A stretch of 64,000 bases of DNA from Tessaracoccus sp. (GCF_016714275.1 NZ_JADJNP010000002.1:310001-374000); one strand, 5' to 3'. Counted from the first letter of the stretch, positions 33,902 to 42,730 are shown. Numbers and translations are program-made. Notes: generated by a model from the sequence alone, not told the origin.

Positions 33902-34825
33902 CTAGGAGATGCCCACCGCGGAGGCCAGGATGCGCTCGACGTTGGCGGGGTCGCCCGCCGGCAGCCAGACGATGCGGGGGTCCCTGCGGTACCAGCCGAG
34001 CTGCTTGCGGAAGAAGGTCCGGGTGGCGCGTTTCACCGCTGTCTTGGCATCCTCCTCGGTGCACGTGCCGTCCAGGAACTCCACCACCTGCCGGTACCCG
34101 ATGGCCCGCACCGCCGTCGCGCCGTCGCGGAGGCCCCTGCCCAGCAGGTCTCGGACCTCGTCCACGATGCCGTCTCGCCACATCTGGTCCACCCGCGCGT
34201 CGATCCTGGTGTCCAGTTCCGCCCGGTCGAGCTCGAGGCCGAACTGGTGGACGTCGTCCAACTCGTACGTCCACTCCGGGACCGACGGCGCGTGGCCGCC
34301 CGTGAGCTCCAGCACCTCGAGCGCCCGCACCGTGCGGCGGCCGTTGCCCGGCTCGATCTTCGCAGCGGACTCCGGGGCCACCTCTGCCAAACGCTCGTGC
34401 AACGCACGAGCGCCGAGACGCTCCAGTTCTGCCTCCCAGCGCTCACGGACCTCGGGATCCGACCCGGGGAAGTCGAAACGATCGACGATCGCGCGGGTGT
34501 AGAGCGCCGAACCACCCACGAGGATGGGCACGACGCCGCGCGAGCGCAGCCCAGCGATGACGTCGCGCGCGAGCCCCTGGAACTCGGCGACGGAGGCCCG
34601 CTCGGTGACGTCGGCGATGTCGATCAGGTGATGCGGCACGCCCGCGCGGTCGGCCGGCGTCGGTTTCGCCGTACCGATGTCCATGCCGCGGTACACCAGC
34701 ATCGAGTCCGCGTTGACCACCTCCGCCGGGCGGCCGCGGGCGCCCAGCCCCAGCGCGAGGTCGACGGCGAGCCGCGACTTTCCGGTCGCGGTCGGGCCGA
34801 CGAGGACGATCAGGGGCTGCGGCAC
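33902..34825 (-). CDS. miaA: tRNA dimethylallyltransferase MiaA
   Basis: The 307-residue enzyme transfers a dimethylallyl group to A37 of tRNAs that read UNN codons. It shows the P-loop GPTATGKSRLAVDLA, the NADSMLVYRGMDIGTAKP segment, and the GGSALYTRAIVD and IGYRQ motifs. GTG 34825 is the start because the P-loop follows within 10 residues; the longer open frame upstream overlaps the opposite-strand antitoxin-like gene. It acts before MiaB, encoded just upstream. Confidence 0.93.
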   Translation of the reverse strand: MPQPLIVLVGPTATGKSRLAVDLALGLGARGRPAEVVNADSMLVYRGMDIGTAKPTPADRAGVPHHLIDIADVTERASVAEFQGLARDVIAGLRSRGVVPILVGGSALYTRAIVDRFDFPGSDPEVRERWEAELERLGARALHERLAEVAPESAAKIEPGNGRRTVRALEVLELTGGHAPSVPEWTYELDDVHQFGLELDRAELDTRIDARVDQMWRDGIVDEVRDLLGRGLRDGATAVRAIGYRQVVEFLDGTCTEEDAKTAVKRATRTFFRKQLGWYRRDPRIVWLPAGDPANVERILASAVGIS

Positions 34826-34934
34826 GGCACCAGTCTGCCAGTCGAGGGGGCCTCTACCCCGCGAGGTGGTCTTCCCGGATTTCGGCCGAGGGTGCATGAT
34901 TGGCGCAACTGTCCCCGAGAGAGAGGAGCAATCA

Positions 34935-35117
34935 ATGGGAGTCTTCGACAGTATCAGCGACGCCGCGAAGGAGCATGAGGCCGAGATCGAGGAGGGCATC
35001 GAGAAGGTCGGTGACTTCATCGACGAGAAGACCGGCGGCAAGTTCGCCGATCAGGTTGACAAGGTCCAGGACCTGGCCAACGAGGGCCTCGACAAGATCA
35101 CCGGCGGCGCCTTGTAG
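34935..35117 (+). CDS. Rv0909/MT0933-type putative antitoxin
   Basis: A 60-residue, highly charged protein of the MT0933_antitox family. An initial MGVFD is followed by helices and the hallmark DFIDEKTGGKFADQVDK-like segment. Mycobacterial relatives are annotated as antitoxins paired with a toxin, but there is no toxin gene here: the neighbours are miaA and miaB on the other strand. ATG 34935 has GAGAGGAG upstream. It may be a lone small stress protein instead. Confidence 0.8.
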   Translation: MGVFDSISDAAKEHEAEIEEGIEKVGDFIDEKTGGKFADQVDKVQDLANEGLDKITGGAL

Positions 35118-35144
35118 CTGAAGAGACGGCCGTCGGTCCCGTCC

Positions 35145-36614
35145 CTATGCGGGGCGCCCGACGGTGGGGATGCCCAAGCCGACCCCGGTCGGCTTGGGCA
35201 TTTCCTTTGCCGCCTGCCAGGCATCGCCGCCGCGGGTGCGACGCAGGTCTCGCAGCGGCGCGTCGGAGTTGAGATGGTGCGGAGCGGCGTGCGTGACGGT
35301 CACCGTCGCGAGGTCGCCCGGGCGGGGACGCAGTTCGGGGTCCTCGGGCACCGCGACGTGCACGAGGCGGTTGTCGCGGGCGCGGCCGCTCATCCGGTTC
35401 GTTGCCTGGTCCTTGCGGCCCTCCCCCGTGGCGAACATGACCTCGACGTCGCGGCCCTCGAAGGCGAGGTTCTCCGCGTAGGCGAGCTCGCCGACAAGAT
35501 CGATCAGTCGCTCGTAGCGCTCCTGGACGATCTGCTTCGGCACCTGGTTCGGCATGGTGGCCGCGGGCGTGCCCGGCCGGATGGAGTACTGGAACGTGAA
35601 GGCCGCGGAGAAGCGCGATCGCCGCACGACGTCCATGGTCGCCAGGAAGTCCTCCTCGGTCTCGCCGGGAAAGCCGACGATGATGTCGGTGGTGATCGCG
35701 GCCTCGGGCATCGCCTGGCGGACGCGGTCGAGGATGCCGAGGAAGCGCTCGGAGCGGTAGGAGCGACGCATCGCCTTTAGGATCTGATCGGAGCCCGACT
35801 GCAGTGGCATGTGCAGTTGCGGCATCACGTTCGGGGTCTCCGCCATGGCCGCGATGACGTCGTCGGTGAAGTCCTTCGGGTGCGGAGAGGTGAACCGGAC
35901 GCGCTCCAGACCCTCGATGTCGCCGCAGGCGCGCAGCAGCTTCGCGAACGCCTGACGGTCGCCGAACTCGACGCCGTACGCGTTGACATTCTGGCCGAGC
36001 AGCGTGATCTCCTGCACGCCCTGCGCCACCAGCATCTCGATCTCGGCCAGGATGTCGCCGGGCCGCCGGTCGGCCTCCTTGCCGCGAAGGGCGGGCACGA
36101 TGCAGAACGTGCAGGTGTTGTTGCAGCCGACGCTGACCGAGACCCACGCGGAGTAGGCCGACTCGCGCCTGCTCGGCAGGTTGCTCGGGAAGGTCTCGAG
36201 CGCCTCCTTGATCTCGATCTGCGCCTCGTCCTCGATCCGCGCGCGCTCCAGGAGCCGCGGAAGGGCGCCCACATTGTGGGTGCCGAACACGACGTCGACC
36301 CACGGCGCCTTCTTCAGGATGGTGTCGCGGTCCTTCTGCGCCATGCAGCCACCGACGGCGATCTGGAGACCCGGGTGCGACGCCTTGATGCTGGCCATAT
36401 GGCCCAGGTTTCCGTAGAGCCTGTTGTCGGCGTTCTCCCGCACCGCGCACGTGTTGAACACGACGACGTCGGCCCCGGCGCCCAGGGCATCGCTGGCCGC
36501 GGGATCGACGCGGGTCAGCCCCGAGCCTTCGAGCAGGCCGCTGATCCGCTCGGAGTCGTGGACGTTCATCTGACACCCGTAGGTGATCACGTGGTAGGTG
36601 CGCGCGTCAGTCAT
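35145..36614 (-). CDS. miaB: tRNA-2-methylthio-N6-dimethylallyladenosine synthase MiaB
   Basis: The 489-residue radical-SAM methylthiotransferase has the N-terminal UPF0004 domain (ITYGCQMNVHDSERI with Cys ligands for the second cluster), a radical-SAM CNNTCTFC near residue 163, and a C-terminal TRAM domain. It adds a methylthio group to the base made by MiaA. The tail GLGIPTVG is normal for the actinobacterial enzyme. Its 3' end contains a strong hairpin for the opposite-strand gene. Confidence 0.96.
   Translation of the reverse strand: MTDARTYHVITYGCQMNVHDSERISGLLEGSGLTRVDPAASDALGAGADVVVFNTCAVRENADNRLYGNLGHMASIKASHPGLQIAVGGCMAQKDRDTILKKAPWVDVVFGTHNVGALPRLLERARIEDEAQIEIKEALETFPSNLPSRRESAYSAWVSVSVGCNNTCTFCIVPALRGKEADRRPGDILAEIEMLVAQGVQEITLLGQNVNAYGVEFGDRQAFAKLLRACGDIEGLERVRFTSPHPKDFTDDVIAAMAETPNVMPQLHMPLQSGSDQILKAMRRSYRSERFLGILDRVRQAMPEAAITTDIIVGFPGETEEDFLATMDVVRRSRFSAAFTFQYSIRPGTPAATMPNQVPKQIVQERYERLIDLVGELAYAENLAFEGRDVEVMFATGEGRKDQATNRMSGRARDNRLVHVAVPEDPELRPRPGDLATVTVTHAAPHHLNSDAPLRDLRRTRGGDAWQAAKEMPKPTGVGLGIPTVGRPA
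35171..35208 (+). terminator. Intrinsic terminator of the small antitoxin-like gene inside the miaB 3' end
   Basis: TGCCCAAGCCGACC (35171-35184) and GGTCGGCTTGGGCA (35187-35200) form a perfect 14-bp stem followed by TTTCCTTT on the + strand, 54 bases after the stop at 35117. The stem also encodes the last residues of MiaB. Confidence 0.7.
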
Positions 36615-36867
36615 AGCTCGCCCATGCTAACGGGCCGCCCGCCGCCGCCCAATATCCGGGACCTCCGCGCGCGAACGCGACGCAATGTCTCGCGGTCTGT
36701 CGCGCCCAAAGGTGCGGATCAGGACGCGGCGTCAGGCGGGATGAGTGACAAGGCGGAGAAGGGAGTCATAGCGGGGCACTACGTCGACCGACGACAACGA
36801 CGTCAATCGCCCGCATGGCGCCGCGTATCCGCGCATCTAGGGTGCGACGGGCCACTAGGCTCGCCAC

Positions 36868-37743
36868 ATGACGATTCTTCCCACCGGTCAGCAGTTCCTC
36901 ATCGAGTCCGGGCGTTACGCCGCCGTCGTGACCGAGGTGGGCGCGAGCCTGCGCAGCCTCACGGTCGACGGCACCGAGACCCTCTACACCTTCACGGAGG
37001 ATCAGCCCGGCGGGTCGAAGGGTCGGCAGCTGGTGCCCTGGCCCAACCGGATCCGCGACGGGCGCTACACCTACGACGGCGTGACCAGGCAGCTGCCCGT
37101 GAACGAGATCGCCCGCAACAACGCGCTGCACGGTCTCGCCCAGGGCGCTGCCTGGGATCTCGTGCGGCACACGCCCGACGAGGTCGTCCTCTCCACCGTC
37201 CTCTACCCGCAGCAGGGATGGGACTGGGTGCTCGAGGTCACCATCGGGCACCGCCTCGACCACGACGGGCTCACCGTGACCGTCGAGGCGAAGAACCTGG
37301 GTGCCGGCACCGCGCCCTACGGCTACGGCACCCACCCGTACGTCCTCGCCGACGTCGCGACGACCCGGCTGACGCTTCCCTTCTCCGAGGAGCTGCTCGT
37401 CGATCCCGAGCGCCTGCTGCCGATCGAGGTGGCCCCCGTCACCCCCGAGCACGACTTCCGCGAGCCGCGTTCCATCGGCGACACGTTCTTCGACACCGCG
37501 CTCACCGGCGCGCCCGTCGACTGGGAAGTCGTTCTGGGGCTCGGCGACAAGACCCTCGCGTTCTGGGCCGACGAGACGCTGCCCTGGGTTCAGGTTTACA
37601 CCACCCCGGAGCGCGACGCGGTCGCCGTCGAGCCCATGACCTGCGGCCCGGACGCCTTCAACGAGGGCCCGACGCGCGCAGGCCTGATCACGCTCGAGCC
37701 GGGCGCCTCGACCCGCTCCGTGTGGGGAATCCGCGCCAGCTGA
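36868..37743 (+). CDS. Aldose 1-epimerase family protein
   Basis: The 291-residue galactose-mutarotase-like enzyme interconverts the anomers of aldoses. Seen: GASLRSLTVDG, the LVPWPNRIRDGRY substrate-loop motif, NALHGL with the first conserved His, YGYGTHPY with the second, and VEPMTCGPDAFN with the catalytic Glu. It is the short actinobacterial form. It stands alone, with a 253-base gap upstream in which I see no gene, and is convergent with rny. Confidence 0.9.
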   Translation: MTILPTGQQFLIESGRYAAVVTEVGASLRSLTVDGTETLYTFTEDQPGGSKGRQLVPWPNRIRDGRYTYDGVTRQLPVNEIARNNALHGLAQGAAWDLVRHTPDEVVLSTVLYPQQGWDWVLEVTIGHRLDHDGLTVTVEAKNLGAGTAPYGYGTHPYVLADVATTRLTLPFSEELLVDPERLLPIEVAPVTPEHDFREPRSIGDTFFDTALTGAPVDWEVVLGLGDKTLAFWADETLPWVQVYTTPERDAVAVEPMTCGPDAFNEGPTRAGLITLEPGASTRSVWGIRAS

Positions 37744-37749
37744 TCTACG

Positions 37750-39357
37750 TCAGTGTGCGGTCTCGGTGGCGCGAGACTCCCGCACCACCGTGATCCGGAT
37801 CTGCCCCGGGTAGCTGAGCTTTGCCTCGACCTCGCGCGCGATCTCGCGCGCGAGCACTTGGGCGGCGGCATCGTCGATGGCCTCGGGTGAGACCATGACG
37901 CGCACCTCCCGGCCGGCCTGCATGGCGTAGGCCCGCTGCACACCCTCGTGCGCCGTCGCCATCCGCTCGAGCTTTTCCATCCGCTCGACGTAGGCCTCCA
38001 GCGACTCGCGGCGGGCACCCGGGCGGGATCCGGAGATCGCATCCGCGGCCTGCGTGAGGATGGCCTCGACGGTGCGCGGTTCGACCTCGTTGTGGTGGGC
38101 CTCGACGGCGTGAACGATGTCCTCGTGCTCGCCGTGGCGGCGCAGCAGCTCAGCGCCGATGAGGGCGTGTGGTCCCTCCACCTCGTGGGTCAACGCCTTG
38201 CCGATGTCGTGCAGGAACGCGGCGCGCTTGCAGACGGCGACGTCGAGGCCGAGTTCCGCGGCCATGACGCCTGCCAGGTGCGCGCACTCGACGAGATGGC
38301 GCAGCACGTTCTGGCCGTAGGACGTCCGGTAGGCAAGCGCGCCGAGCGTCGGGATGAGGTCCGGATGCAGGTCCGCGATACCCACCTCGAGCAGCGCGTC
38401 CTCGGCGGCGCGCACGATCCGGTCGTGGATCTGGCGCTCGCTGCGCTCGTAGACCTCCTCGATGCGCGCCGGGTGGATGCGCCCGTCCGTGACGAGGTCG
38501 ACGAGCGTGAGCCGGGCGACCTCTCGGCGCACCGGGTCGAAGCTGGAGAGGAGCACGGACTCGGGCGTGTCGTCGATCAGCAGGTTGACGCCGGTGATCT
38601 GCTCGAAGGCGCGGATGTTGCGGCCCTCGCGACCGATGATGCGGCCCTTCATGTCGTCACTCGGGAGGTGAACGGTGCTCACGACGGACTCGCTCGTCTG
38701 CTCGGCCGCGATCCGCTGGATGGCGGTCACGACGATCGAGCGAGCGACGCGGTCCGCGTCGCGCTTGGCCGTGGTCTCGATGGTGCGGGCGAGCTGCGCG
38801 GCGCTGAGCTTCGCCTGCCGCTCCGCCTCGGCGATGATCTCGCGCTTGGCGTCCGCGACCGTGAGCCCCGCGACCCGCTCGAGTTCCTGCGCGACGCTCT
38901 CGCGTTCCTCTCGAAGCTGGTCGCGGGCCTCCCGCTGCTGGGTCCGCTGCGTCTCCAGCCGCTGGGCCTTGGCCGCGACCCCTTCGGCGTCTGCGGCAAC
39001 CCTGTCCTCCCGCTCGTGCAGCCTCTCGGCCCTGCGCTCCTGGGCGGCACGTTCTTCGCGGAGTTCGGCGCGTTGCGACGCGATGGAAGCCTCCATCTCG
39101 CGGCGCCGACGCTCGACGTCGGCCATCTCCTCCTTGGCCCGGGCCTCCGCCTGGGCGAGGACACGCTCCGCGTCCGCGCGCAGCGTGACGGCTGCGGCCT
39201 GAGCGGACTCTCGCGCCGATGCGATGTCCGCCCGCGACCGTTTCTCCCACTTGGCGCGATCCTCCGCGGAACGCGTCGACGCGCGGCGCAGCAGCACGCC
39301 GAGAACGACGACTCCAACCAACGCAATGGCGGCTAACACCCATCCGACCTCGGGCAC
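37750..39357 (-). CDS. rny: Ribonuclease Y
   Basis: The 535-residue endoribonuclease has an N-terminal membrane anchor (about residues 5-23), a long Glu/Arg/Ala coiled coil (about 30-200), a KH domain (GRIIGREGRNIRAFEQITGVNLLIDD) and an HD domain with FLHDIGKALTHEVEGPH. RNase Y initiates mRNA decay at the membrane, best known in Bacillus. In actinobacteria it is limited to some families, including propionibacteria. GTG 39357 follows GAGGAGG. It is downstream of recA-recX on the same strand, after a 214-base gap. Confidence 0.93.
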   Translation of the reverse strand: MPEVGWVLAAIALVGVVVLGVLLRRASTRSAEDRAKWEKRSRADIASARESAQAAAVTLRADAERVLAQAEARAKEEMADVERRRREMEASIASQRAELREERAAQERRAERLHEREDRVAADAEGVAAKAQRLETQRTQQREARDQLREERESVAQELERVAGLTVADAKREIIAEAERQAKLSAAQLARTIETTAKRDADRVARSIVVTAIQRIAAEQTSESVVSTVHLPSDDMKGRIIGREGRNIRAFEQITGVNLLIDDTPESVLLSSFDPVRREVARLTLVDLVTDGRIHPARIEEVYERSERQIHDRIVRAAEDALLEVGIADLHPDLIPTLGALAYRTSYGQNVLRHLVECAHLAGVMAAELGLDVAVCKRAAFLHDIGKALTHEVEGPHALIGAELLRRHGEHEDIVHAVEAHHNEVEPRTVEAILTQAADAISGSRPGARRESLEAYVERMEKLERMATAHEGVQRAYAMQAGREVRVMVSPEAIDDAAAQVLAREIAREVEAKLSYPGQIRITVVRESRATETAH

Positions 39358-39519
39358 GGTGCCTCCTCATGGCATATCGCTCGGCCACAAGGCCCTGCCA
39401 CGATGGCGACGGCTCGCTCCCCCGCCGAGGGGCGGGGTCTGAAAAGTGCACGCCGACCAGTGGCGCGATGAATCGTTCAGACGGCGGCGGACCGCCGGTT
39501 TGTCATGTCGAAGTCGTTT

Positions 39520-39535
39520 GGCCGGGGGGCCGGCC
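39520..39535 (-). terminator. GC hairpin between recX and rny
   Basis: GGCCGG-GGGG-CCGGCC, 37 bases past the recX stop and within the 214-base gap before rny. A second small stem (CGGCGG/CCGCCG) lies at about 39483-39495. No clear U-tract; the gap holds no gene that I can see. Confidence 0.4.
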
Positions 39536-39571
39536 GGGTTTCATGCAGGGTCTGTGACCTTGGCCCTGAGC

Positions 39572-40087
39572 CTATTGGTCGCCCTCGGGAAACTCAACAA
39601 CATCACTCAGCGCGTCGGCGAGGGCGGCGGAGACGACGCTCGGCGAGTAGCCCCGCCGCGCGAGGACACCCGCCAGCCGACGGCGTGCGACGTGCGGTTC
39701 AAGCCCCGCAAGAGACCGGGCCCTGCGTCGCGCGAGCGCGAGCGCACCCTCTAACTCCGCATCGGGGTCCAGATCAGCTAGCGCTGCCTCGGCCACCTCG
39801 CGGTCGACACCCTTCTCCCGCAGCTCCTGACGAATGCGCGCACGGCCCCGATGGCTGTGGGTGACACGCGAGGTGGTCAGTGCCTCGGCGAAGGCCGCGT
39901 CGTCGACAAGGCCCACCTCCGTAAGCCGCGCGATCACCTCATCCGCCACGTCCGGTGGGGTGCGGCGCCGCAGCAGTCCCGCCCGCAGCTCGTGCGCCGA
40001 CCTTTGCCTGGCCGTCAGGAGATCCAGCGCGATGGTGCGGGCCACGTCGAGTTGCGTGACCCACTCCCTCTCCTGCTCAGAAGTCAA
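39572..40087 (-). CDS. recX: Regulatory protein RecX
   Basis: The protein, about 171 residues, is a helical RecX that binds and caps RecA filaments. Three-helix repeats are visible: ALDLLTARQRSAHELRAGLL..., then VIARLTEVGLVDDAAFAEAL..., then RIRQELREKGVDREVAEAAL. The start is uncertain. TTG 40087 overlaps the recA 3' end by 11 bases and keeps the frame open; GTG 40045 is the alternative and gives a shorter N-terminus. Translational coupling to recA is likely. Confidence 0.85.
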   Translation of the reverse strand: MTSEQEREWVTQLDVARTIALDLLTARQRSAHELRAGLLRRRTPPDVADEVIARLTEVGLVDDAAFAEALTTSRVTHSHRGRARIRQELREKGVDREVAEAALADLDPDAELEGALALARRRARSLAGLEPHVARRRLAGVLARRGYSPSVVSAALADALSDVVEFPEGDQ

Positions 40088-41120
40088 CTTCGCCGGTCTC
40101 CGGGTTGATCCCCTCCGGCACGTCCTCCTTGTCGATGCCGAGGTGCAGGCGGATGCGCCGCTCGATCTCCTCAGCCACGTCAGGATTGTTGCGAAGGAAG
40201 TTGCGGGCATTCTCCTTGCCCTGGCCCAGCTGGTCCGACTCGTAGGTGAACCACGCGCCCGCCTTGCGGATGATGCCGGCATCCACGCCCATGTCGATCA
40301 GAGAGCCCTCGCGCGAGATGCCCGCGCCGTAGATGATGTCGAACTCGGCCTGCTTGAAGGGCGGGGCCACCTTGTTCTTGACGACCTTGACGCGGGTGCG
40401 GTTGCCCACCATCTCCGTGCCGTCCTTCAGCGTCTCGATGCGGCGCACGTCGAGCCGGACCGAGGAGTAGAACTTGAGCGCGCGGCCGCCGGTGGTGGTC
40501 TCCGGGCTGCCGAACATGACACCGATCTTCTCTCGCAGCTGGTTGATGAAGATGGCGGTGGTGTTCGACGTCTTCAGCGCGCCGGTCATCTTGCGCAGCG
40601 CCTGGCTCATGAGGCGGGCCTGCAGGCCGACATGGGAGTCGCCCATCTCGCCCTCGATCTCCGCGCGCGGCGTGAGAGCGGCTACAGAGTCGATGACGAT
40701 GAGAGTGAGCGCGCCGGAACGCACAAGGGTGTCCGCGATCTCCAGCGCCTGCTCGCCGTTGTCCGGCTGCGAGACCAGCAACTCATCGGTGTTGACTCCC
40801 AGCTTCTGTGCGTAGTCCGGGTCGAGCGCGTGCTCGGCATCGATGAAGGCGCAGATGCCGCCCTCGCGCTGCGCATTGGCGATGGCGTGCAGCGCCACCG
40901 TCGTCTTGCCGCTGGACTCGGGGCCGTAGATCTCGACGACGCGCCCGCGAGGCAGGCCGCCGATGCCGAGAGCGACGTCCAGCGCCACCGACCCCGTGGG
41001 GATCACGTCCATGGGCTGCCGGGAGTCCTCGCCCAGCCGCATGACCGAGCCCTTCCCGTGGGCCTTCTCGATCTGCGCGAGTGCGGCCTCGAGCGCCTTG
41101 CTGCGGTCTGCAACTGCCAT
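40077..41120 (-). CDS. recA: Recombinase RecA
   Basis: The 347-residue RecA has Walker A GPESSGKTTVALHA near residue 68, LIVIDSVAALTPRAEI with Walker B, loop L2 around MFGSPETTTGGRALKFY, and a C-terminal acidic tail. It forms filaments on single-stranded DNA, drives strand exchange and triggers LexA cleavage. The ribosome site GGAGAGGAAAG precedes ATG 41120. Upstream lie a RecA-NDp promoter (41172-41194) and a LexA box (41241-41254), so both damage pathways known in actinobacteria can control it. Confidence 0.98.
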   Translation of the reverse strand: MAVADRSKALEAALAQIEKAHGKGSVMRLGEDSRQPMDVIPTGSVALDVALGIGGLPRGRVVEIYGPESSGKTTVALHAIANAQREGGICAFIDAEHALDPDYAQKLGVNTDELLVSQPDNGEQALEIADTLVRSGALTLIVIDSVAALTPRAEIEGEMGDSHVGLQARLMSQALRKMTGALKTSNTTAIFINQLREKIGVMFGSPETTTGGRALKFYSSVRLDVRRIETLKDGTEMVGNRTRVKVVKNKVAPPFKQAEFDIIYGAGISREGSLIDMGVDAGIIRKAGAWFTYESDQLGQGKENARNFLRNNPDVAEEIERRIRLHLGIDKEDVPEGINPETGEVDF

Positions 41121-41171
41121 TGTTCTTTCCTCTCCTGGGCTCCCGGCGCGTCACCGGGCTGATGTCTCTTA

Positions 41172-41194
41172 CAGTAGGAAACGGCACCGACAAT
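41172..41194 (-). promoter_or_regulatory. RecA-NDp (PafBC-type) promoter of recA
   Basis: On the minus strand it reads TTGTCGGTG-N8-TACTGT, a perfect match to the mycobacterial LexA-independent DNA damage promoter TTGTCRGTG-N8-TAnnnT, 52 bases upstream of the recA ATG. Such promoters depend on the PafBC activator. Confidence 0.75.
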
Positions 41195-41240
41195 TTTTCA
41201 CCGACGCCCGACCTTGTGGATAACTACCCGCACAGCTTAC

Positions 41241-41254
41241 CGAACATTCGTTCG
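41241..41254 (-). promoter_or_regulatory. LexA box upstream of recA
   Basis: CGAACATTCGTTCG is a full match to the CGAAC-N4-GTTCG core, 121 bases upstream of recA and upstream of the RecA-NDp promoter, so it probably controls a second promoter. Confidence 0.75.
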
Positions 41255-41286
41255 AATGGCCGCGACACGCCGGGGCCGACCCCCGT

Positions 41287-41481
41287 TCAGCGCAGCGTCG
41301 CCGGGAGTTCCAGCTGGCGCCAGACAGCCCGCCAGATCCGCTTGCACGGCAACCCCGCGGCCAACGCCTCGCGCACCGTCCTGCTGCCCAGTTCCTCCAT
41401 CACGACCTGATCCGCCCATGACGCGGCATATCCCGCGGGAAGGACCTCGTCCATCCGCTGCCACAGCTCAACCTCGCGCAC
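41287..41481 (-). CDS. DUF3046 protein
   Basis: The 64-residue protein shows all hallmarks of DUF3046: the start (VELWQRMDEVLPAGYAASWADQ), then ALAAGLPCKRIWRAVWRQLELP. It is found just upstream of recA in most actinobacteria. Function is unknown. The LexA box lies between its stop and recA. Confidence 0.9.
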   Translation of the reverse strand: MREVELWQRMDEVLPAGYAASWADQVVMEELGSRTVREALAAGLPCKRIWRAVWRQLELPATLR

Positions 41482-41540
41482 GCGCCAACCGTACCGGTTA
41501 GGGTGCGCATCGGCCGTACGCGTGCACTAGCGTACGTCTC

Positions 41541-42341
41541 ATGAATGCACCGGGGATGCCCTCCCACAAGCGGTCCGACCGCATGGTCGCTCTGCTCGCC
41601 CTGCTGAATGAGCGAGGGCACCTTCCGCTCGCCTATCTCGCGGAGAAGCTGAACGCCTCCGGCGCCACCATCCGCCGCGACGTCGCCGTGCTGGAGGCGC
41701 AGGGTCTGCTCGAACGCACGCACGGGGGCGCCCACCCGGCCAAGGGCAACGCGGAGCTCCCCGTGCGGCTGCGCGACGGCAGGAATCTGGAGGCGAAGCG
41801 CAGGATCGCGGCCCACGTCGTCACGCTCCTTCCGCCGGGCAAGCACGCGATCGGCCTCACCGGCGGCACGACGACCGCCGAGGTCTTGCGTGCGCTCCAG
41901 CACCGTAGCGACCTCACCATCATCACCAACTCGATCAGCATCGGTCTTGCCGCCGCGGAGCAGGGACAGGTTCGCGTCCTTATCGCAGGCGGCGTGCTAC
42001 GGCCGAACTCGCTCGAGCTCGTCGGCTCGCTGGCCGAGTCCACCATGAAGCACGTCAACATCGGCACGGCGATCATCGGCGGCGACGGCCTGACGGCTGA
42101 GAACGGGCTGACCACCCACGACGAGATCGAGGCGCGCACGAACAGCGCGATGATCGAGCGGTCTCAGCGGGTCATCGTCGCCTGCGACTCGTCGAAGATC
42201 GGCACCCCTACGCTCGCCAAGATGGCCGACATCGGCGACATCGACATCCTGGTCACCGACTCGGACATCGAACCCGCGCAGCTCGCAGCGATCCGCGCGG
42301 CCGGCGTCGATGTCCACGTCGTGGAAGCGCCCCGAAGCTAA
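41541..42341 (+). CDS. DeoR/GlpR-family transcriptional regulator
   Basis: The 266-residue regulator has an N-terminal winged HTH (LLALLNERGHLPLAYLAEKLNASGATIRRDVAVLEAQG) with the DeoR signature. Its C-terminal DeoRC sensor domain contains ALTGGTTTAEV-like (GLTGGTTTAEVLRAL) and THDEIEARTNSAMIERSQRVIVACDSSK segments that bind a sugar phosphate. DeoR-type proteins usually repress sugar-use operons. No sugar gene is adjacent on either side, so the regulon is not predictable. Confidence 0.92.
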   Translation: MNAPGMPSHKRSDRMVALLALLNERGHLPLAYLAEKLNASGATIRRDVAVLEAQGLLERTHGGAHPAKGNAELPVRLRDGRNLEAKRRIAAHVVTLLPPGKHAIGLTGGTTTAEVLRALQHRSDLTIITNSISIGLAAAEQGQVRVLIAGGVLRPNSLELVGSLAESTMKHVNIGTAIIGGDGLTAENGLTTHDEIEARTNSAMIERSQRVIVACDSSKIGTPTLAKMADIGDIDILVTDSDIEPAQLAAIRAAGVDVHVVEAPRS

Positions 42342-42367
42342 GCCTCGGGGCGCACCGACCACGGATT

Positions 42368-42643
42368 TCAGGCGGCGGAGACCAGCCGTCCCTGACGCTC
42401 GGCCTCGAGAGCCGCGAGCTTCGTGCTGATCGTGATCATGAGGTCGGAGAGGGAGACGTTCAGGGCCTGGGCGATCGAGAAGACGACTTCGCTCGAGGCC
42501 TCCTTGTGACCGCGCTCGATCTCGGAGAGATACCCCAGGGACACCATGCTGGCCATGGAGACCTCTCGCAGGGTCATGCCGGCGCACATCCGGAGCTCCC
42601 GGAGTGTCTCGCCCATCACCTTACGAATCAGAATCGTCTTCAC
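42368..42643 (-). CDS. clgR: ClgR-like XRE transcriptional regulator
   Basis: The 91-residue protein has an N-terminal R-K-V-M-G-E-x-L-R-E-L-R segment, then an XRE HTH (MTLREVSMASMVSLGYLSEIERGHKEASSEVV), as in ClgR, the activator of clp genes in Corynebacterium, Streptomyces and Mycobacterium. It ends in S-A-A; a C-terminal Ala-Ala is the known ClpP degron of ClgR. The order clgR-cinA-pgsA-rimO-ftsK on one strand resembles the clgR-pgsA-ftsK area of M. tuberculosis. A ClgR-like operator lies at 42714-42730. Confidence 0.85.
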   Translation of the reverse strand: MKTILIRKVMGETLRELRMCAGMTLREVSMASMVSLGYLSEIERGHKEASSEVVFSIAQALNVSLSDLMITISTKLAALEAERQGRLVSAA

Positions 42644-42713
42644 GGCTACCTACCTTGCTTCGAGGGAACCCTGTGTCCGCCTCGCCTGGTGTAACTCCGC
42701 CCTCTGCGGATTT

Positions 42714-42730
42714 GTTCCCGGTAAGCGAAC
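42714..42730 (-). promoter_or_regulatory. Candidate ClgR box upstream of clgR
   Basis: GTTCCC-N5-GCGAAC is one base short of the palindrome GTTCGC-N5-GCGAAC reported for ClgR. It is 71 bases upstream of the clgR start and fits autoregulation. Confidence 0.55.
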
